Assembly (NCBI GenBank): GCA_963839285.1
Contig: CAWIUN010000020.1
Coordinates: forward strand, 558,001 to 622,000
Source: DASSSQ01 sp963839285
GTDB taxonomy: Bacteria; Actinomycetota; Thermoleophilia; Gaiellales; Gaiellaceae
Length of the DNA stretch: 64,000 bases
Reading direction: 5' to 3'
Translations under genes and position numbers: made by a program
Shown here: one piece after another, positions 45,899 through 54,701 of the stretch
Numbering within the stretch: the stretch's first letter is position 1
How the letters are laid out: every line of letters starts with the position of its first letter
The notes under the pieces: model-generated
What the model was told of the DNA's origin: nothing
The model's input: the letters and a program-made list of their open reading frames with translations, nothing else
The model's database searches: none

Positions 45899-46827
45899 GC
45901 CCCGCGCCGGGATCGGCGTCCTTCCGGGCGCTCGGCACGACCGCCGTGCTCTGGGTGACGGACGCCGCCCGCCTGACTCCCGCGCTCGAGGCGCTCGAGG
46001 AGGAGCTGGACGCCGTCGACCGCGCCTGCAGCCGCTTCCGCGACGACTCCGAGCTCACCGCCGTGAACCGCAACGCAGGCCGACCCGTCCGGGTGGGACC
46101 TCTCCTGCTGCACGCGGTTCGCGTCGCCCTGGCCGCGGCCGAGGCGACCGGCGGCCTCGTCGACCCGACGCTCGGCCGGACGCTGCGCCTGGCCGGCTAC
46201 GACCGCACCTTCGCGGTCGTGGCCGCCCGCGACGGCTCCGGCCTCGTCGCCCGCCCCTCCTCCTCCCCGGGTGTGCGCCGCGTCGTGGTCGACGAGGCCG
46301 CCTCCACGATCTGCGTCCCCGTCGACGCCGAGCTCGACCTCGGCGCGACCGCGAAGGCGCTCGCAGCCGACCGCGCGGCCTCCGCCTGCGCCGCCGCGGC
46401 CGGCTGCGGCGTCCTCGTCTCGCTCGGAGGCGACGTCGCCGTCGCGGGCGAGGTGCCCGCCGGCGGCTGGCCGGTCCGGATCGGAGACGACCACGCCGCC
46501 GGGCCGGACGCGCCCGGGCCCGTCGTCGCGATCGACGGCGGCGGCCTCGCGACCTCGAGCACGACCGTGCGCCGCTGGCGGATCGGCGAGGCGGAGCTGC
46601 ACCACATCCTCGACCCCCGCACCGGCAGGCCCGCGCGGACGCCGTGGCGCACCGTCACGGTCGCCGCCGCCACCTGCGCGGACGCGAACACGGCCAGCAC
46701 GGCCGCGATCCTGCTCGGCGAGGCGGCTCCGGCCTGGCTCGCCGAGCGGCGGCTGCCGGCCCGGCTCGTGACCGGCGACGGCGCCGTCACCTGCGTCGCC
46801 GGCTGGCCCGAGGCTGCCGCGGCATGA
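45895..46827 (+). CDS. apbE: FAD:protein FMN transferase
   Basis: ApbE covalently attaches FMN to Thr/Ser of extracytosolic redox proteins. The 310-residue protein has ASFRALGTTAVLWV, FRDDSELTAVNR, VDPTLGRTLRLAGYDR, AELDLGATAKALAADRA and LATSSTTVRRW, HHILDPRTGRPA and a metal site near TCADANTAST. No lipoprotein signal is visible, so location is open. GTG 45895 overlaps the previous stop; ATGA overlap with the next gene. Intact. Confidence 0.92.
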   Translation: MSPAPGSASFRALGTTAVLWVTDAARLTPALEALEEELDAVDRACSRFRDDSELTAVNRNAGRPVRVGPLLLHAVRVALAAAEATGGLVDPTLGRTLRLAGYDRTFAVVAARDGSGLVARPSSSPGVRRVVVDEAASTICVPVDAELDLGATAKALAADRAASACAAAAGCGVLVSLGGDVAVAGEVPAGGWPVRIGDDHAAGPDAPGPVVAIDGGGLATSSTTVRRWRIGEAELHHILDPRTGRPARTPWRTVTVAAATCADANTASTAAILLGEAAPAWLAERRLPARLVTGDGAVTCVAGWPEAAAA

Positions 46828-47905
46828 ACGGCCACGCGCTCTGGTACCTGACCCGCGGGTCCGGCGTCGTCGCGCTGCTCCTGCTGACGCTCGTCGTCCT
46901 GCTCGGCGTCACGAGCACCTTCCGCTGGCGGAGCACGCTGCTGCCGAAGTTCCTCGTCGCCGGCCTGCACCGGAACCTGACGCTGCTCTCGCTCGTCTTC
47001 CTCGCCCTGCACGTCGGCACCACGGTCGCCGACGGCTACGCGCCCGATCGGCCTCGTCAGCGTCCTCGTCCCGTTCACCTCGCCCTACCGGCCGCTCTGG
47101 CTCGGGCTCGGCGCCGTCGCGCTCGACCTGCTGCTCGCGCTCGTCGTCACGAGCCTCCTGCGGGCCCGCATCGGCGTCCGGCTCTGGCGCGGCCTGCACT
47201 GGCTCGCCTACGCGGCCTGGCCGGTCGCGCTCGTCCACGGGCTCGGTACCGGCACCGACGCGCGGGCGGGCTGGCTGGTGCTGCTGACGGCGGTCTCCGC
47301 CGGAGCGGTCGTCCTCGCCGCCCTCGCGCGGATCGCCTCGATTCCGGCGGCGCGCCCCGGGCTGCGCGTCGCCGCCGGCGCAGCCGCGCTGCTCCTGCCC
47401 GCGGGCATGCTCGTCTGGGCGAGGACGGGGCCGCTCGCCTCGGGCTGGGCGAGCCGGGCCGGGACGCCGACGGCGCTGCTCGGCGGCGCGCGCCGCGCCG
47501 CGGCGACGACGTCCGCCGCGAGCGCGAGGCCCGCCTTCGCGGCGCCGCCGTTCGACGCGTCCTTCAGCGGCAGCCTCTCCGAGAGCGTCCTGGCGCGAGG
47601 GGCTCGTGCACGTCGCGGTCGACGCGTCGACGAGCGGCGGCGCCGACGGCCTGCTCCACCTCGACCTCTACGGGCAGCCGCTCGAGGGCGGCGGCGTCGC
47701 GATGACGGCGAGCCGCGCGACCTTCGGGCCGGCCGGCTCGCCGCGCGCCTACGCCGGCAGCATCGTCGGCCTCGACGGGAACAGGGTCGCGGTCGCGCTG
47801 CACTCGGCGGCAGGCGACCTGCTCGACCTGCAGCTGCGGCTCCGGATCGACGGGACCGCCGTCGACGGCTCGCTGAGCGCGTCCTCGGGCGGGTCGGAGT
47901 CGTGA
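46824..47905 (+). CDS. Ferric-reductase-like transmembrane protein with beta-rich C-terminus (two frameshifts)
   Basis: The N-terminal half resembles the ferric reductase/YedZ membrane domain (WYLTRGSGVVALLLLTLVVLL, HRNLTLLSLVFLALHVGTT) with heme-type histidines, and HWLAYAAWPVALVHGLGTG. A soluble domain follows: VHVAVDASTSGGADGLLHLD, DLQLRLRIDGTAVDG. Breaks near 47044 (GCGCCCGATC) and near 47595 (extra G) interrupt it; single-base removals rejoin the parts. Overlaps the NuoF-like gene by GTGA. No FMN-binding SGAT motif is seen in the C-terminal domain. Confidence 0.82.
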
Positions 47906-49047
47906 CCGCGGCCGCCTTGCCCCGCCTCCTCGCCGGCCTGCGCGCCGACGGCCGCCCGGTCGGGCTCGACGAGCACCTCGGGCGCCACGGCGAGCTGCCG
48001 CGCCCGCGCAGCGCCGGCGAGGTCGTCGACCTGGTCGAGGCGAGCGGCCTGCGCGGCCGCGGCGGCGGCGGCTTCCCGACGGGACGCAAGCTGCGGGCGG
48101 TCGGCCGGGGCCGGCTCGTGATCGCGAACGGCACCGAGGGCGAGCCGCCGAGCGGCAAGGATCGCGCCCTCCTGCACGCGGCGCCGCACCTCGTCCTCGA
48201 CGGCGCCGTCCTCGCGGCGGCCGCGGTCGGGGCGAAGGACGCGGTCGTCGCGGTCTCCGAGTCGGCGCGCGCGCAACGGGCCGCCGTCGCCCGCGCGATC
48301 GAGGAGCGCCGCGCGGCGCGGCACGACCGCGGCGTCTCGCTGCGGCTCCTCGCCGTCCCGGACGCGTTCGTCGCCGGCGAGGAGACGGCCCTGCTGCGCG
48401 CGGTCGAGGGCGGTCCCGCGCTGCCCACCTTCGGCGCCAGGCCCTACGAGCGAGGCGTCCTCGTCCAGAACGTCGAGACGCTGGCCCATCTGGCCCTGAT
48501 CGCCCGGCGCGGAGCCGGCTGGTTCCGGGCGCTCGGGACGCCGGAGGAGCCCGGCTCGACGCTCGTGACGCTCTCCGGCGCCGTGCCCTCGCCGGGCGTC
48601 TTCGAGGTGGCGCTCGGCACGCCGGTGCGGGAGCTCCTCGCCGGCGCGCCGCCGCTCGAGGCGGTGCTCGTCGGCGGCTGGTTCGGCACCTGGGTCGACG
48701 CCGACGAGGCGCTCTCCCGCAGGTTCCTCGACGCCGACTTCGGCTCGCTCGGGGCCCGGGCCGTCGTCGCGCTGCCCCGCGGCGCGTCCGGGCTCGCCGA
48801 GACGGCCCGGATCGCGCGCGCACTGGCGGACGAGAGCGCGGGCCAGTGCGGCCCCTGCGTCTTCGGCCTCGACGCGATCGCCGGCGCGGTCGAGCGGCTC
48901 GCGGCGGGAGAGCCCGACCCGCGGCTCGCGCGCTGGCTGGCCCAGGTCGAGGGGCGCGGCGCCTGCCGGCACCCGGACGGCGCCGTCAGGATGGTCCGCA
49001 GCGCGCTCGCGCTCTTCGCTCCCGCTGCGCTCAGGGCCGCCGCGTGA
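47902..49047 (+). CDS. NuoF-like NADH/FMN electron-input protein
   Basis: A 381-residue relative of complex I subunit NuoF and RnfC-like proteins. The FMN/NADH region has RGRGGGGFPTGRKLRAV, NGTEGEPPSGKDRALL and VQNVETLAHLALIARRG; an SLBB-like segment follows. The cluster motif reads ESAGQCGPCVFGLDAI and GACRHPDGAVR: the first cysteine of the usual ESCGxCxPC is alanine. Start GTG 47902. Probably passes NADH electrons to the ferredoxin and membrane protein of this operon. Confidence 0.87.
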   Translation: MTAAALPRLLAGLRADGRPVGLDEHLGRHGELPRPRSAGEVVDLVEASGLRGRGGGGFPTGRKLRAVGRGRLVIANGTEGEPPSGKDRALLHAAPHLVLDGAVLAAAAVGAKDAVVAVSESARAQRAAVARAIEERRAARHDRGVSLRLLAVPDAFVAGEETALLRAVEGGPALPTFGARPYERGVLVQNVETLAHLALIARRGAGWFRALGTPEEPGSTLVTLSGAVPSPGVFEVALGTPVRELLAGAPPLEAVLVGGWFGTWVDADEALSRRFLDADFGSLGARAVVALPRGASGLAETARIARALADESAGQCGPCVFGLDAIAGAVERLAAGEPDPRLARWLAQVEGRGACRHPDGAVRMVRSALALFAPAALRAAA

Positions 49048-49263
49048 CGAAGGCGCTCCGCGTCGACCCGACCGCCTGCAAGGGGCACGGCCTCTGCGCC
49101 GAGCTCTTCCCCGAGTGGATCGAGCTCGACGACTGGGGCTACCCGATCGTCTCGGACCGGCCGGTGCCGCCCGGCCTCGAGGAGCACGCGCAGCGCGCCG
49201 CCGACGCCTGCCCCGTCGCTCGCGCTGAGGCTGGCGCGCCTCGCCGCCGCCGTGCCGCGGTAG
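49044..49263 (+). CDS. Single-cluster ferredoxin (frameshifted)
   Basis: A small ferredoxin with CKGHGLCAELFPEW and the distal ACPV, the CxxHGxC...CP pattern of [3Fe-4S] or [4Fe-4S] actinobacterial ferredoxins. The GTG overlaps the NuoF-like stop. One extra G near 49217 (GTCGCTCGCG) shifts the last 15 codons; repair ends it at TAG 49261-49263. Expected length is 72 residues. Last gene of the redox operon. Confidence 0.87.
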
Positions 49264-49291
49264 CGTTCGCCGCATCGACGCGTACCAGCCC

Positions 49292-49927
49292 GTGCCGCTC
49301 GCCTGGAGCCGCCTCGACCCCGACGAGGCGCTCGCCCGCTCGCGCGCCTTCCTCGCGTCGATGCGGGAGCGGCGCAGCGTGCGCTTCTTCTCGCCCGAGC
49401 CCGTCCCCTTCGAGCTCGTCCGCAACGCGGTCGAGGCGGCCGGGACGGCGCCCTCGGGCGCGCACCAGCAGCCGTGGACGTTCGTCGTCGTCGGCGACCC
49501 CGAGCTGAAGGCGCGGGTGCGCGCGCAGGCGGAGCGCGCGGAACGGGAGTTCTACGAGCGGCGCGCGAGCCCCGAGTGGCTCGAGGCGCTGGCGCCGCTC
49601 GGCACCGACACCGTCAAGGAGCACCTGACCGACGCGCCCTGGCTCGTCGCCGTCTTCGAGCAGGCGACGGGACCGGAGGGCGGCAAGCGCTACTACGCGA
49701 AGGAGTCGGTCGGGATCGCGGTCGGCTTCCTGCTCGCGGCGCTGCACGCGGCCGGCCTCGCCGCGCTGACGCACACGCCCGCGCCGATGCGGTTCCTGCG
49801 CGAGGCGCTCGGCCGGCCGGCGAACGAGCGGGCGTTCTGCCTGATCCCCGTCGGCTATCCGGCGGCGGACGCGACCGTCCCCGACCTGCGCCGCAAGCCG
49901 CTCGACGAGATCCTCGTCCGGCGATAA
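49292..49927 (+). CDS. Nitroreductase-family flavoprotein
   Basis: FMN-dependent reductases with an IYD-like N-terminus: RERRSVRFFSPEPVPFELVR, TAPSGAHQQPWTFVVVGDP, DAPWLVAVFEQ and the C-terminal CLIPVGYPAAD. The sequence is 211 residues from GTG 49292, but homologous N-termini begin about six residues earlier; ATC 49274 lies 8 nt past TAGCGT (49261-49266), so translation may start there or the codon may be a misread ATG. Substrate unknown; it adjoins the ferredoxin. Confidence 0.87.
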   Translation: MPLAWSRLDPDEALARSRAFLASMRERRSVRFFSPEPVPFELVRNAVEAAGTAPSGAHQQPWTFVVVGDPELKARVRAQAERAEREFYERRASPEWLEALAPLGTDTVKEHLTDAPWLVAVFEQATGPEGGKRYYAKESVGIAVGFLLAALHAAGLAALTHTPAPMRFLREALGRPANERAFCLIPVGYPAADATVPDLRRKPLDEILVRR

Positions 49928-49935
49928 TCGCGGCG

Positions 49936-50664
49936 ATGGCGCTGCGACCGCTGATCGGGCTCACCTCCTACTGGCGCCGCGCCAGCTGGGGCCACTGGAC
50001 GGACGTGCCGGTCGCGTTCCTGCCGCAGGCGTACCCCGAGAGCGTCGCCGCCGCGGGCGGCACGCCGGTGCTCGTCCCGCCGCTGCCCGAGCTCGAGCAC
50101 GACCCGGGCGCGGTGCTGGACGGGCTGCACGGGCTCGTGCTGACCGGCGGCGAGGACATCGACCCGACCGTCTACGGCGCCGACCGGCACCCGGAGACCG
50201 ATCCGGCCGGCGAGCGCGACCTCTTCGAGCTCGCGCTGCTCCGGGAGGCGCTCGCGCGCGACCTGCCCGTGCTCGGGATCTGCCGCGGGATCCAGATCCT
50301 CAACGTCGCCTACGGCGGCCTGCTCGTCCAGAACCTCGGGGACGAGCTCGACGGCGAGCTCCACCTCCCCCGCCCCGGGCTCTTCGGCCGCCACCACGTC
50401 GAGGTGACCGGAGGCAGGCTGCGGGAGCTCGTGGGCGACCGGGTGCCGGTCGTCTGGTCGCACCACCACCAGGGGATCAGCACGATCGGCGAGGGGCTCG
50501 TCCAGACCGCGGTCGGCCCGGACGGGATCGTCGAGGCGCTCGAGGACCCGGAGCGGGCCTTCTGCGTCGCCGTCCTCTGGCATCCGGAAGAGGACGGCCA
50601 CGAGTCGGGCGCCCCGCTCTTCCGCGGGCTCGTCGAGTCCGCGCAGGGGTACGCGGCGCGCTAG
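49936..50664 (+). CDS. Gamma-glutamyl-gamma-aminobutyrate hydrolase-type class I amidotransferase
   Basis: A 242-residue peptidase C26 protein (PuuD-like). The nucleophile is in VLGICRGIQILNVAYGG, with LVLTGGEDIDPTVYG, an HHHQGIS segment and the final His-Glu in VLWHPEEDGHE. GATAAT at 49923-49928 is 7 nt before ATG 49936. It probably releases glutamate from gamma-glutamyl compounds; the true substrate is not known. Its stop is followed directly by the low-complexity DNA. Confidence 0.87.
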   Translation: MALRPLIGLTSYWRRASWGHWTDVPVAFLPQAYPESVAAAGGTPVLVPPLPELEHDPGAVLDGLHGLVLTGGEDIDPTVYGADRHPETDPAGERDLFELALLREALARDLPVLGICRGIQILNVAYGGLLVQNLGDELDGELHLPRPGLFGRHHVEVTGGRLRELVGDRVPVVWSHHHQGISTIGEGLVQTAVGPDGIVEALEDPERAFCVAVLWHPEEDGHESGAPLFRGLVESAQGYAAR

Positions 50665-50682
50665 CGACGCCGGACGGAGAAA

Positions 50683-51120
50683 GAGGCGGGTAGGAGGGGG
50701 AGGAGAAGTAAGGTGCAGAGAGAAAAAAAAAAAGAGAAAGAGAGAAAGAGAAAAGAAGAGAGAGAGATGGAAAAGTAGGAAAGGAAGAAAGAAAAAAAGA
50801 GAGAAAAAGAAAAGAGGAAGAGAAAAAAAAGGGGGTGGGTGAGAGGGGGGGAGGGGGGGGTGTGGAGGTGGGGGAGAGGGAGAGAGTAATAGGCGCGGGG
50901 GGCGGTAGGTGAGAAAAAGAGAGGTGTGGTGGGTGAGTAGACGTTTGGTGCGTGTTGGCGTATTAGGAGTAGAAGGGGAGAGAGAGGTGGAGGAAGGGGA
51001 GGAGGGTGGGGGTTTGAGGGTAGTGGTGGATATAGGCGTAGGAGAGAGGGGAGTGGTAGTGGAGGATAGCGTGCAAGTAGTCGACGCCGTGGCGGTGCGG
51101 GCGGTCCGGGATAAGAGAGG
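50683..51120 (+). repeat. Purine-rich low-complexity tract
   Basis: About 440 bp of almost pure A/G on the plus strand, with long runs of A and G, unlike any neighbour. It has no genuine gene; the open frames in it translate to Ser/Pro/Leu/Phe repeats. It begins about 20 bp after the amidotransferase stop and merges into the IS481-like remnant, occupying the place of its 3' part. It may be an assembly artefact or a true simple-sequence expansion. Confidence 0.85.
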
Positions 51121-51620
51121 TCGCCGGTGACGCGGAGGCAGAGAAGTTGGAAGCGCGCGTAGGCGCTGGTGTCCATGTGCAGCAGGTCGCTGGGGCAGGG
51201 CCACTCGTAGAGATTGGTCGGCCCTGTACGCGGCATGGGAGGCCGCGAGAGGCCGGCCCGCCAGAGCACCTTCGAGACGGTCGAGGGTAGAAGCCGGTAG
51301 CGCCGGCGACCAGGCGCGGCCCGGAGCCGGCTAGTGGCGGCAGGCGCAGATCGCCTCGGAGAGCTCGGGCGCGAGTGGCCTGAGGCGAGCGATGCGGACG
51401 GCTGGAGCGATCGAACAGACACGACAGCGACGCGCGAGCCGGGGGGGTCGCGTCCAGCCAGCGGTGCGACCAGCGGTGAGACGTCGCGGCGAGACGCTGA
51501 AGGCGGCCGCGGCCGCCTGCAGCGTGATCCCGCCATCGATCGAGGAGACGAGCGCGTAGCGGTAAGCAAGTACGAGCTTGGTGTTAAGAAGAAAAGAGAT
51601 CTGAGCTATTATGCGAGAGG
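51121..51620 (-). pseudogene. IS481-family transposase remnant
   Basis: On the minus strand two frames show FSVSPATSHRW, FDRSSRPHRSP and then STVSKVLWRAGLSRPP, LYEWPCPSDLLHMDTS and RVTGDLS, the helix-turn-helix and first DDE strand of an IS481-type transposase. The catalytic DDE core beyond is missing, replaced by the purine-rich tract. Several frame breaks are present. The ends (51621-51727) are AT-rich and show no clear terminal repeat. Confidence 0.75.
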
Positions 51621-51727
51621 AAAGTAAAAGGAGAGATAAAAAGCTACGATGTATGGCAGGATTATCAGTAGCTATTCAAAACCGCTGTAGCGCGTCATAG
51701 ACGGCGGCGCCGGGCGGGCACGGCCGG

Positions 51728-51760
51728 AAAACGGCCACGGCCCGCCGGGGCGGGCCGTGG
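51728..51760 (-). terminator. Intrinsic terminator after ppdK
   Basis: A 12-bp perfect stem (CCACGGCCCGCC with GGCGGGCCGTGG, 51735-51760) is followed on the minus strand by CC-G-TTTT (51728-51731). The ppdK stop at 51785 lies just upstream. This is the clearest terminator in the window. Confidence 0.75.
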
Positions 51761-51784
51761 CTCGAACGGAGACGTCCGGCGGGC

Positions 51785-54391
51785 TCAGCCGCCGGCGACC
51801 GCGGCCTCGACGCCGCTCTCGCGCAGCGCCGCCTGGGCGGCCGCGAGGCGGGCGAGCGGGACGCGGTACGGCGAGCAGCTGACGTAGTCGAGGCCGAGGC
51901 CGTGGCAGAACGCCACCGACTTCGGCTCGCCGCCGTGCTCGCCGCAGATGCCGAGCTTGAGGCCGTCCTTGACCGAGCGGCCGCGCTCGACGGCGATCCG
52001 CATCAGCTCGCCGACGCCCTCCTGGTCGAGCGTCTCGAACGGGTTCTGCTCGAGCACGCCGTCCTCGAGGTAGCGCGTCAGGAACTTGCCCTCGGCGTCG
52101 TCGCGCGAGAAGCCGAGCGCGGTCTGCGTCAGGTCGTTCGTGCCGAACGAGAAGAAGTCGGCGTGCCCGGCGATCTCGTCGGCGCGGACGCAGGCCCGCG
52201 GCAGCTCGATCATCGTGCCGACGAGGTACGGGATCTCGCAGCCCTCCTCCTCGGCGGTCCGGATCGTCAGCTCGCGCAGCCGCCTCAGCTCCTCCTCGAA
52301 GCCGACGAGCGGGTGCATGATCTCGACGAGCGGCGCCTCGCCCGTCCGCTCGTTGACGGCGACCGCGGCCCGCACGATCGCGCGCACCTGCATCTCGTAG
52401 ATCTCCGGCCACTGGAGGCCGAGCCGGCAGCCGCGCGTGCCCAGCATCGGGTTCGACTCGCGCAGCGCCTTGATCCGCTCGCGCATGCGGTCGTCGGTCG
52501 CCTCCTCGAGGTCGGGCAGGAACTCGTGCAGCGGCGGGTCGAGCAGCCGGATCGTCACCGGCAGGCCCGCCATCGCCTCGAAGATGCCCTCGAAGTCGGA
52601 CTGCTGGAACGGCAGCAGCCGGTCGAGGGCCGCCCGCCGGCCGGGCTCGTCGTCGGCGAGGATCATCTCCTGCACGACGGGCAGCCGGTCCTGGGCCATG
52701 AACATGTGCTCGGTCCGGCAGAGCCCGATCCCCTGGGCGCCGAACTCGCGCGCCTTCGCGGCGTCCTCGGGCGTGTCCGCGTTCGCGCGCACCTTCAGGC
52801 GGCGCAGCTCGTCGGCCCACTCGAGGATCGTCTCGAAGTCGTCGTTGATCTGCGGCGGCACGAGCTCGACCGCGCCGACGATGACGCGGCCCGTGCCGCC
52901 GTCGATCGTGATCACGTCGCCCTCGGAGACCTCGTGCCCGCCGATCGACGCCGTGCCCTTCTCGAGGTCGAGCGTCAGCGCCTCGCAGCCGGCGACGCAG
53001 GGCTTGCCCATCCCGCGCGCGACGACGGCCGCGTGCGAGGTCATGCCGCCGTGCGCGGTCAGGATCCCCTTCGACTGGATCAGCCCGTGGATGTCGTCCG
53101 GCGTCGTCTCCCAGCGGACGAGGATCACGTCCTCGCCGGCCTTGCCCTGCTCCTCGGCCGTGTCCGCGTCGAAGACGACCTTGCCGCAGGCGGCGCCCGG
53201 CGAGGCGTTCAGGCCCTTCGCGGCCACCTCGACGTCGGCCTTCGGGTCGATCATCGGGTGCAGCAGCTGGTCGAGCTGGCCCGGGTCGACGCGCGCGACC
53301 GCCTCGTCGCGGGAGATCAGGCCCTCCTCGACCATCGAGACGGCGCACTTGAGCGCCGCGGCGGCCGTCCGCTTGGCGGTGCGGGTCTGCAGCAGGTAGA
53401 GCGTCCCCTCCTCGATCGTGAACTCGAGGTCCTGCATGTCGCGGTAGTGCTGCTCGATCCGCTGCCCGACCTCGACGAACTCGCGGTAGGCCTCGGGCAG
53501 GATCTGCTCGAGCTCGGCGAGCGGCCGGCCGGTGCGGATCCCGGCGACGACGTCCTCGCCCTGCGCGTTCTGGAGGAACTCGCCCCAGACGCCCTGCTCG
53601 CCGGTCGACGGGTCGCGCGTGAAGGCGACGCCGGTCGCGGAGCCGTCGCCGCGGTTGCCGAAGACCATCTGGACGACGTTGACGGCCGTGCCGATGTCGT
53701 CGGGGATCCCGTAGGTGCGCCGGTAGACCTGCGCGCGCGGGTTCTCCCAGGACTCGAAGACCGCGCTGACGGCCCGCTCGAGCTGCTCGCGCGCGTCCTG
53801 CGGGAAGCCGTGGCCGACCTCCTCCTCGTAGATCGACTTGTAGCGGTCGGTCAGCCCCTCGAGGTCCTCGGCGGTCAGGTCGGTGTCGGCGGCGGCGCCG
53901 CGGTCGCGCTTCAGCTCGCCGAGCGCGTCCTCGAAGCGCTCGCCGTGGATGCCGTCGACGACCTCGCCGTACATCTGGATCAGGCGGCGGTAGGAGTCGT
54001 AGGCGAAGCGCCCGTTGCCGGTCGACTCGGCCAGGCCGGCGACGGCGACGTCGTTGAGGCCGAGGTTGAGGATCGTGTCCATCATCCCCGGCATCGAGAT
54101 CGCGGCGCCGGAGCGGACGGAGACGAGCAGCGGGTCGTGCTCGTCGCCGAAGCGCTTCCCGGTCTTCTCCTCGAGCGCCTCGACGTGCCGCTCGACCTCC
54201 TCGTGCAGGCCCTGCGGCAGCCCGCCCTCGGCCATGAAGGCGCGGCAGGCGTCGGTCGTGATCGTGAAGCCGGCGGGCACCGGCAGGCCGAGCTGGGTCA
54301 TCTCGGCGAGCCCGACGCCCTTGCCGCCGAGCAGCTCGCGCCCGCCGTCGGCGGGCTCGTCGAAGTCGTAGACGTAGCGGGTGTCGGTCAT
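51785..54391 (-). CDS. ppdK: Pyruvate, phosphate dikinase
   Basis: PPDK interconverts pyruvate, ATP and Pi with PEP, AMP and PPi. The 868-residue protein has the N-terminal ATP-grasp (GGKGVGLAEMTQLGLPVPAG, SVRSGAAISMPGMMDTILNL), the phospho-histidine domain GGMTSHAAVVARGMGKPCVA with the regulated Thr two residues before His, and the PEP domain (FSFGTNDLTQTALGFSRDD, LGICGEHGGEP). ATG 54391. Its regulator ppsR and two small genes lie just upstream. Intact. Confidence 0.96.
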   Translation of the reverse strand: MTDTRYVYDFDEPADGGRELLGGKGVGLAEMTQLGLPVPAGFTITTDACRAFMAEGGLPQGLHEEVERHVEALEEKTGKRFGDEHDPLLVSVRSGAAISMPGMMDTILNLGLNDVAVAGLAESTGNGRFAYDSYRRLIQMYGEVVDGIHGERFEDALGELKRDRGAAADTDLTAEDLEGLTDRYKSIYEEEVGHGFPQDAREQLERAVSAVFESWENPRAQVYRRTYGIPDDIGTAVNVVQMVFGNRGDGSATGVAFTRDPSTGEQGVWGEFLQNAQGEDVVAGIRTGRPLAELEQILPEAYREFVEVGQRIEQHYRDMQDLEFTIEEGTLYLLQTRTAKRTAAAALKCAVSMVEEGLISRDEAVARVDPGQLDQLLHPMIDPKADVEVAAKGLNASPGAACGKVVFDADTAEEQGKAGEDVILVRWETTPDDIHGLIQSKGILTAHGGMTSHAAVVARGMGKPCVAGCEALTLDLEKGTASIGGHEVSEGDVITIDGGTGRVIVGAVELVPPQINDDFETILEWADELRRLKVRANADTPEDAAKAREFGAQGIGLCRTEHMFMAQDRLPVVQEMILADDEPGRRAALDRLLPFQQSDFEGIFEAMAGLPVTIRLLDPPLHEFLPDLEEATDDRMRERIKALRESNPMLGTRGCRLGLQWPEIYEMQVRAIVRAAVAVNERTGEAPLVEIMHPLVGFEEELRRLRELTIRTAEEEGCEIPYLVGTMIELPRACVRADEIAGHADFFSFGTNDLTQTALGFSRDDAEGKFLTRYLEDGVLEQNPFETLDQEGVGELMRIAVERGRSVKDGLKLGICGEHGGEPKSVAFCHGLGLDYVSCSPYRVPLARLAAAQAALRESGVEAAVAGG

Positions 54392-54536
54392 CGAAGGCGA
54401 ATCTTTCCATGCCGGGCGGTCCGGCACACGCGGTACCACGGTCACGAGTCCCTCCTCGGGTGCGAAGCGTCGCCTCCTTATCCCGGCGTGCGCCCGGCGA
54501 CGCATCGGCAGATCGCCGAAGGGCTCCTGCGGAGCG

Positions 54537-54701
54537 CTACCGACGGCGGCGCGCCCGGAACTCGGCCGCCCACGCGAGCGCGCGGAGGCCGAACCAGACG
54601 GGCGTCAGCAGCACGTAGAAGAGGACGAGGGCGAACGCGAGCGCGGTCCACCACTGGGCCCACCGCCAGAGCGGGACGTGCGCCCGCGGCCGCGCGCTCA
54701 T
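54537..54701 (-). CDS. 54-aa membrane protein between ppsR and ppdK
   Basis: Read directly from sequence: MSARPRAHVPLWRWAQWW, a hydrophobic helix (ALAFALVLFYVLLTPVWFG) and a basic end RARRRR. ATG 54701 overlaps the ppsR stop as ATGA, so it is probably translated after ppsR. Stop TAG 54539-54537. No family known. The remaining 54392-54536 holds only the ppdK leader. Confidence 0.6.
   Translation of the reverse strand: MSARPRAHVPLWRWAQWWTALAFALVLFYVLLTPVWFGLRALAWAAEFRARRRR

Noticed and set aside
50683..51120. Ser/Pro/Leu-rich proteins in the purine-rich tract
   Set aside because: They are translations of simple A/G repeats without a start context or homologous features.
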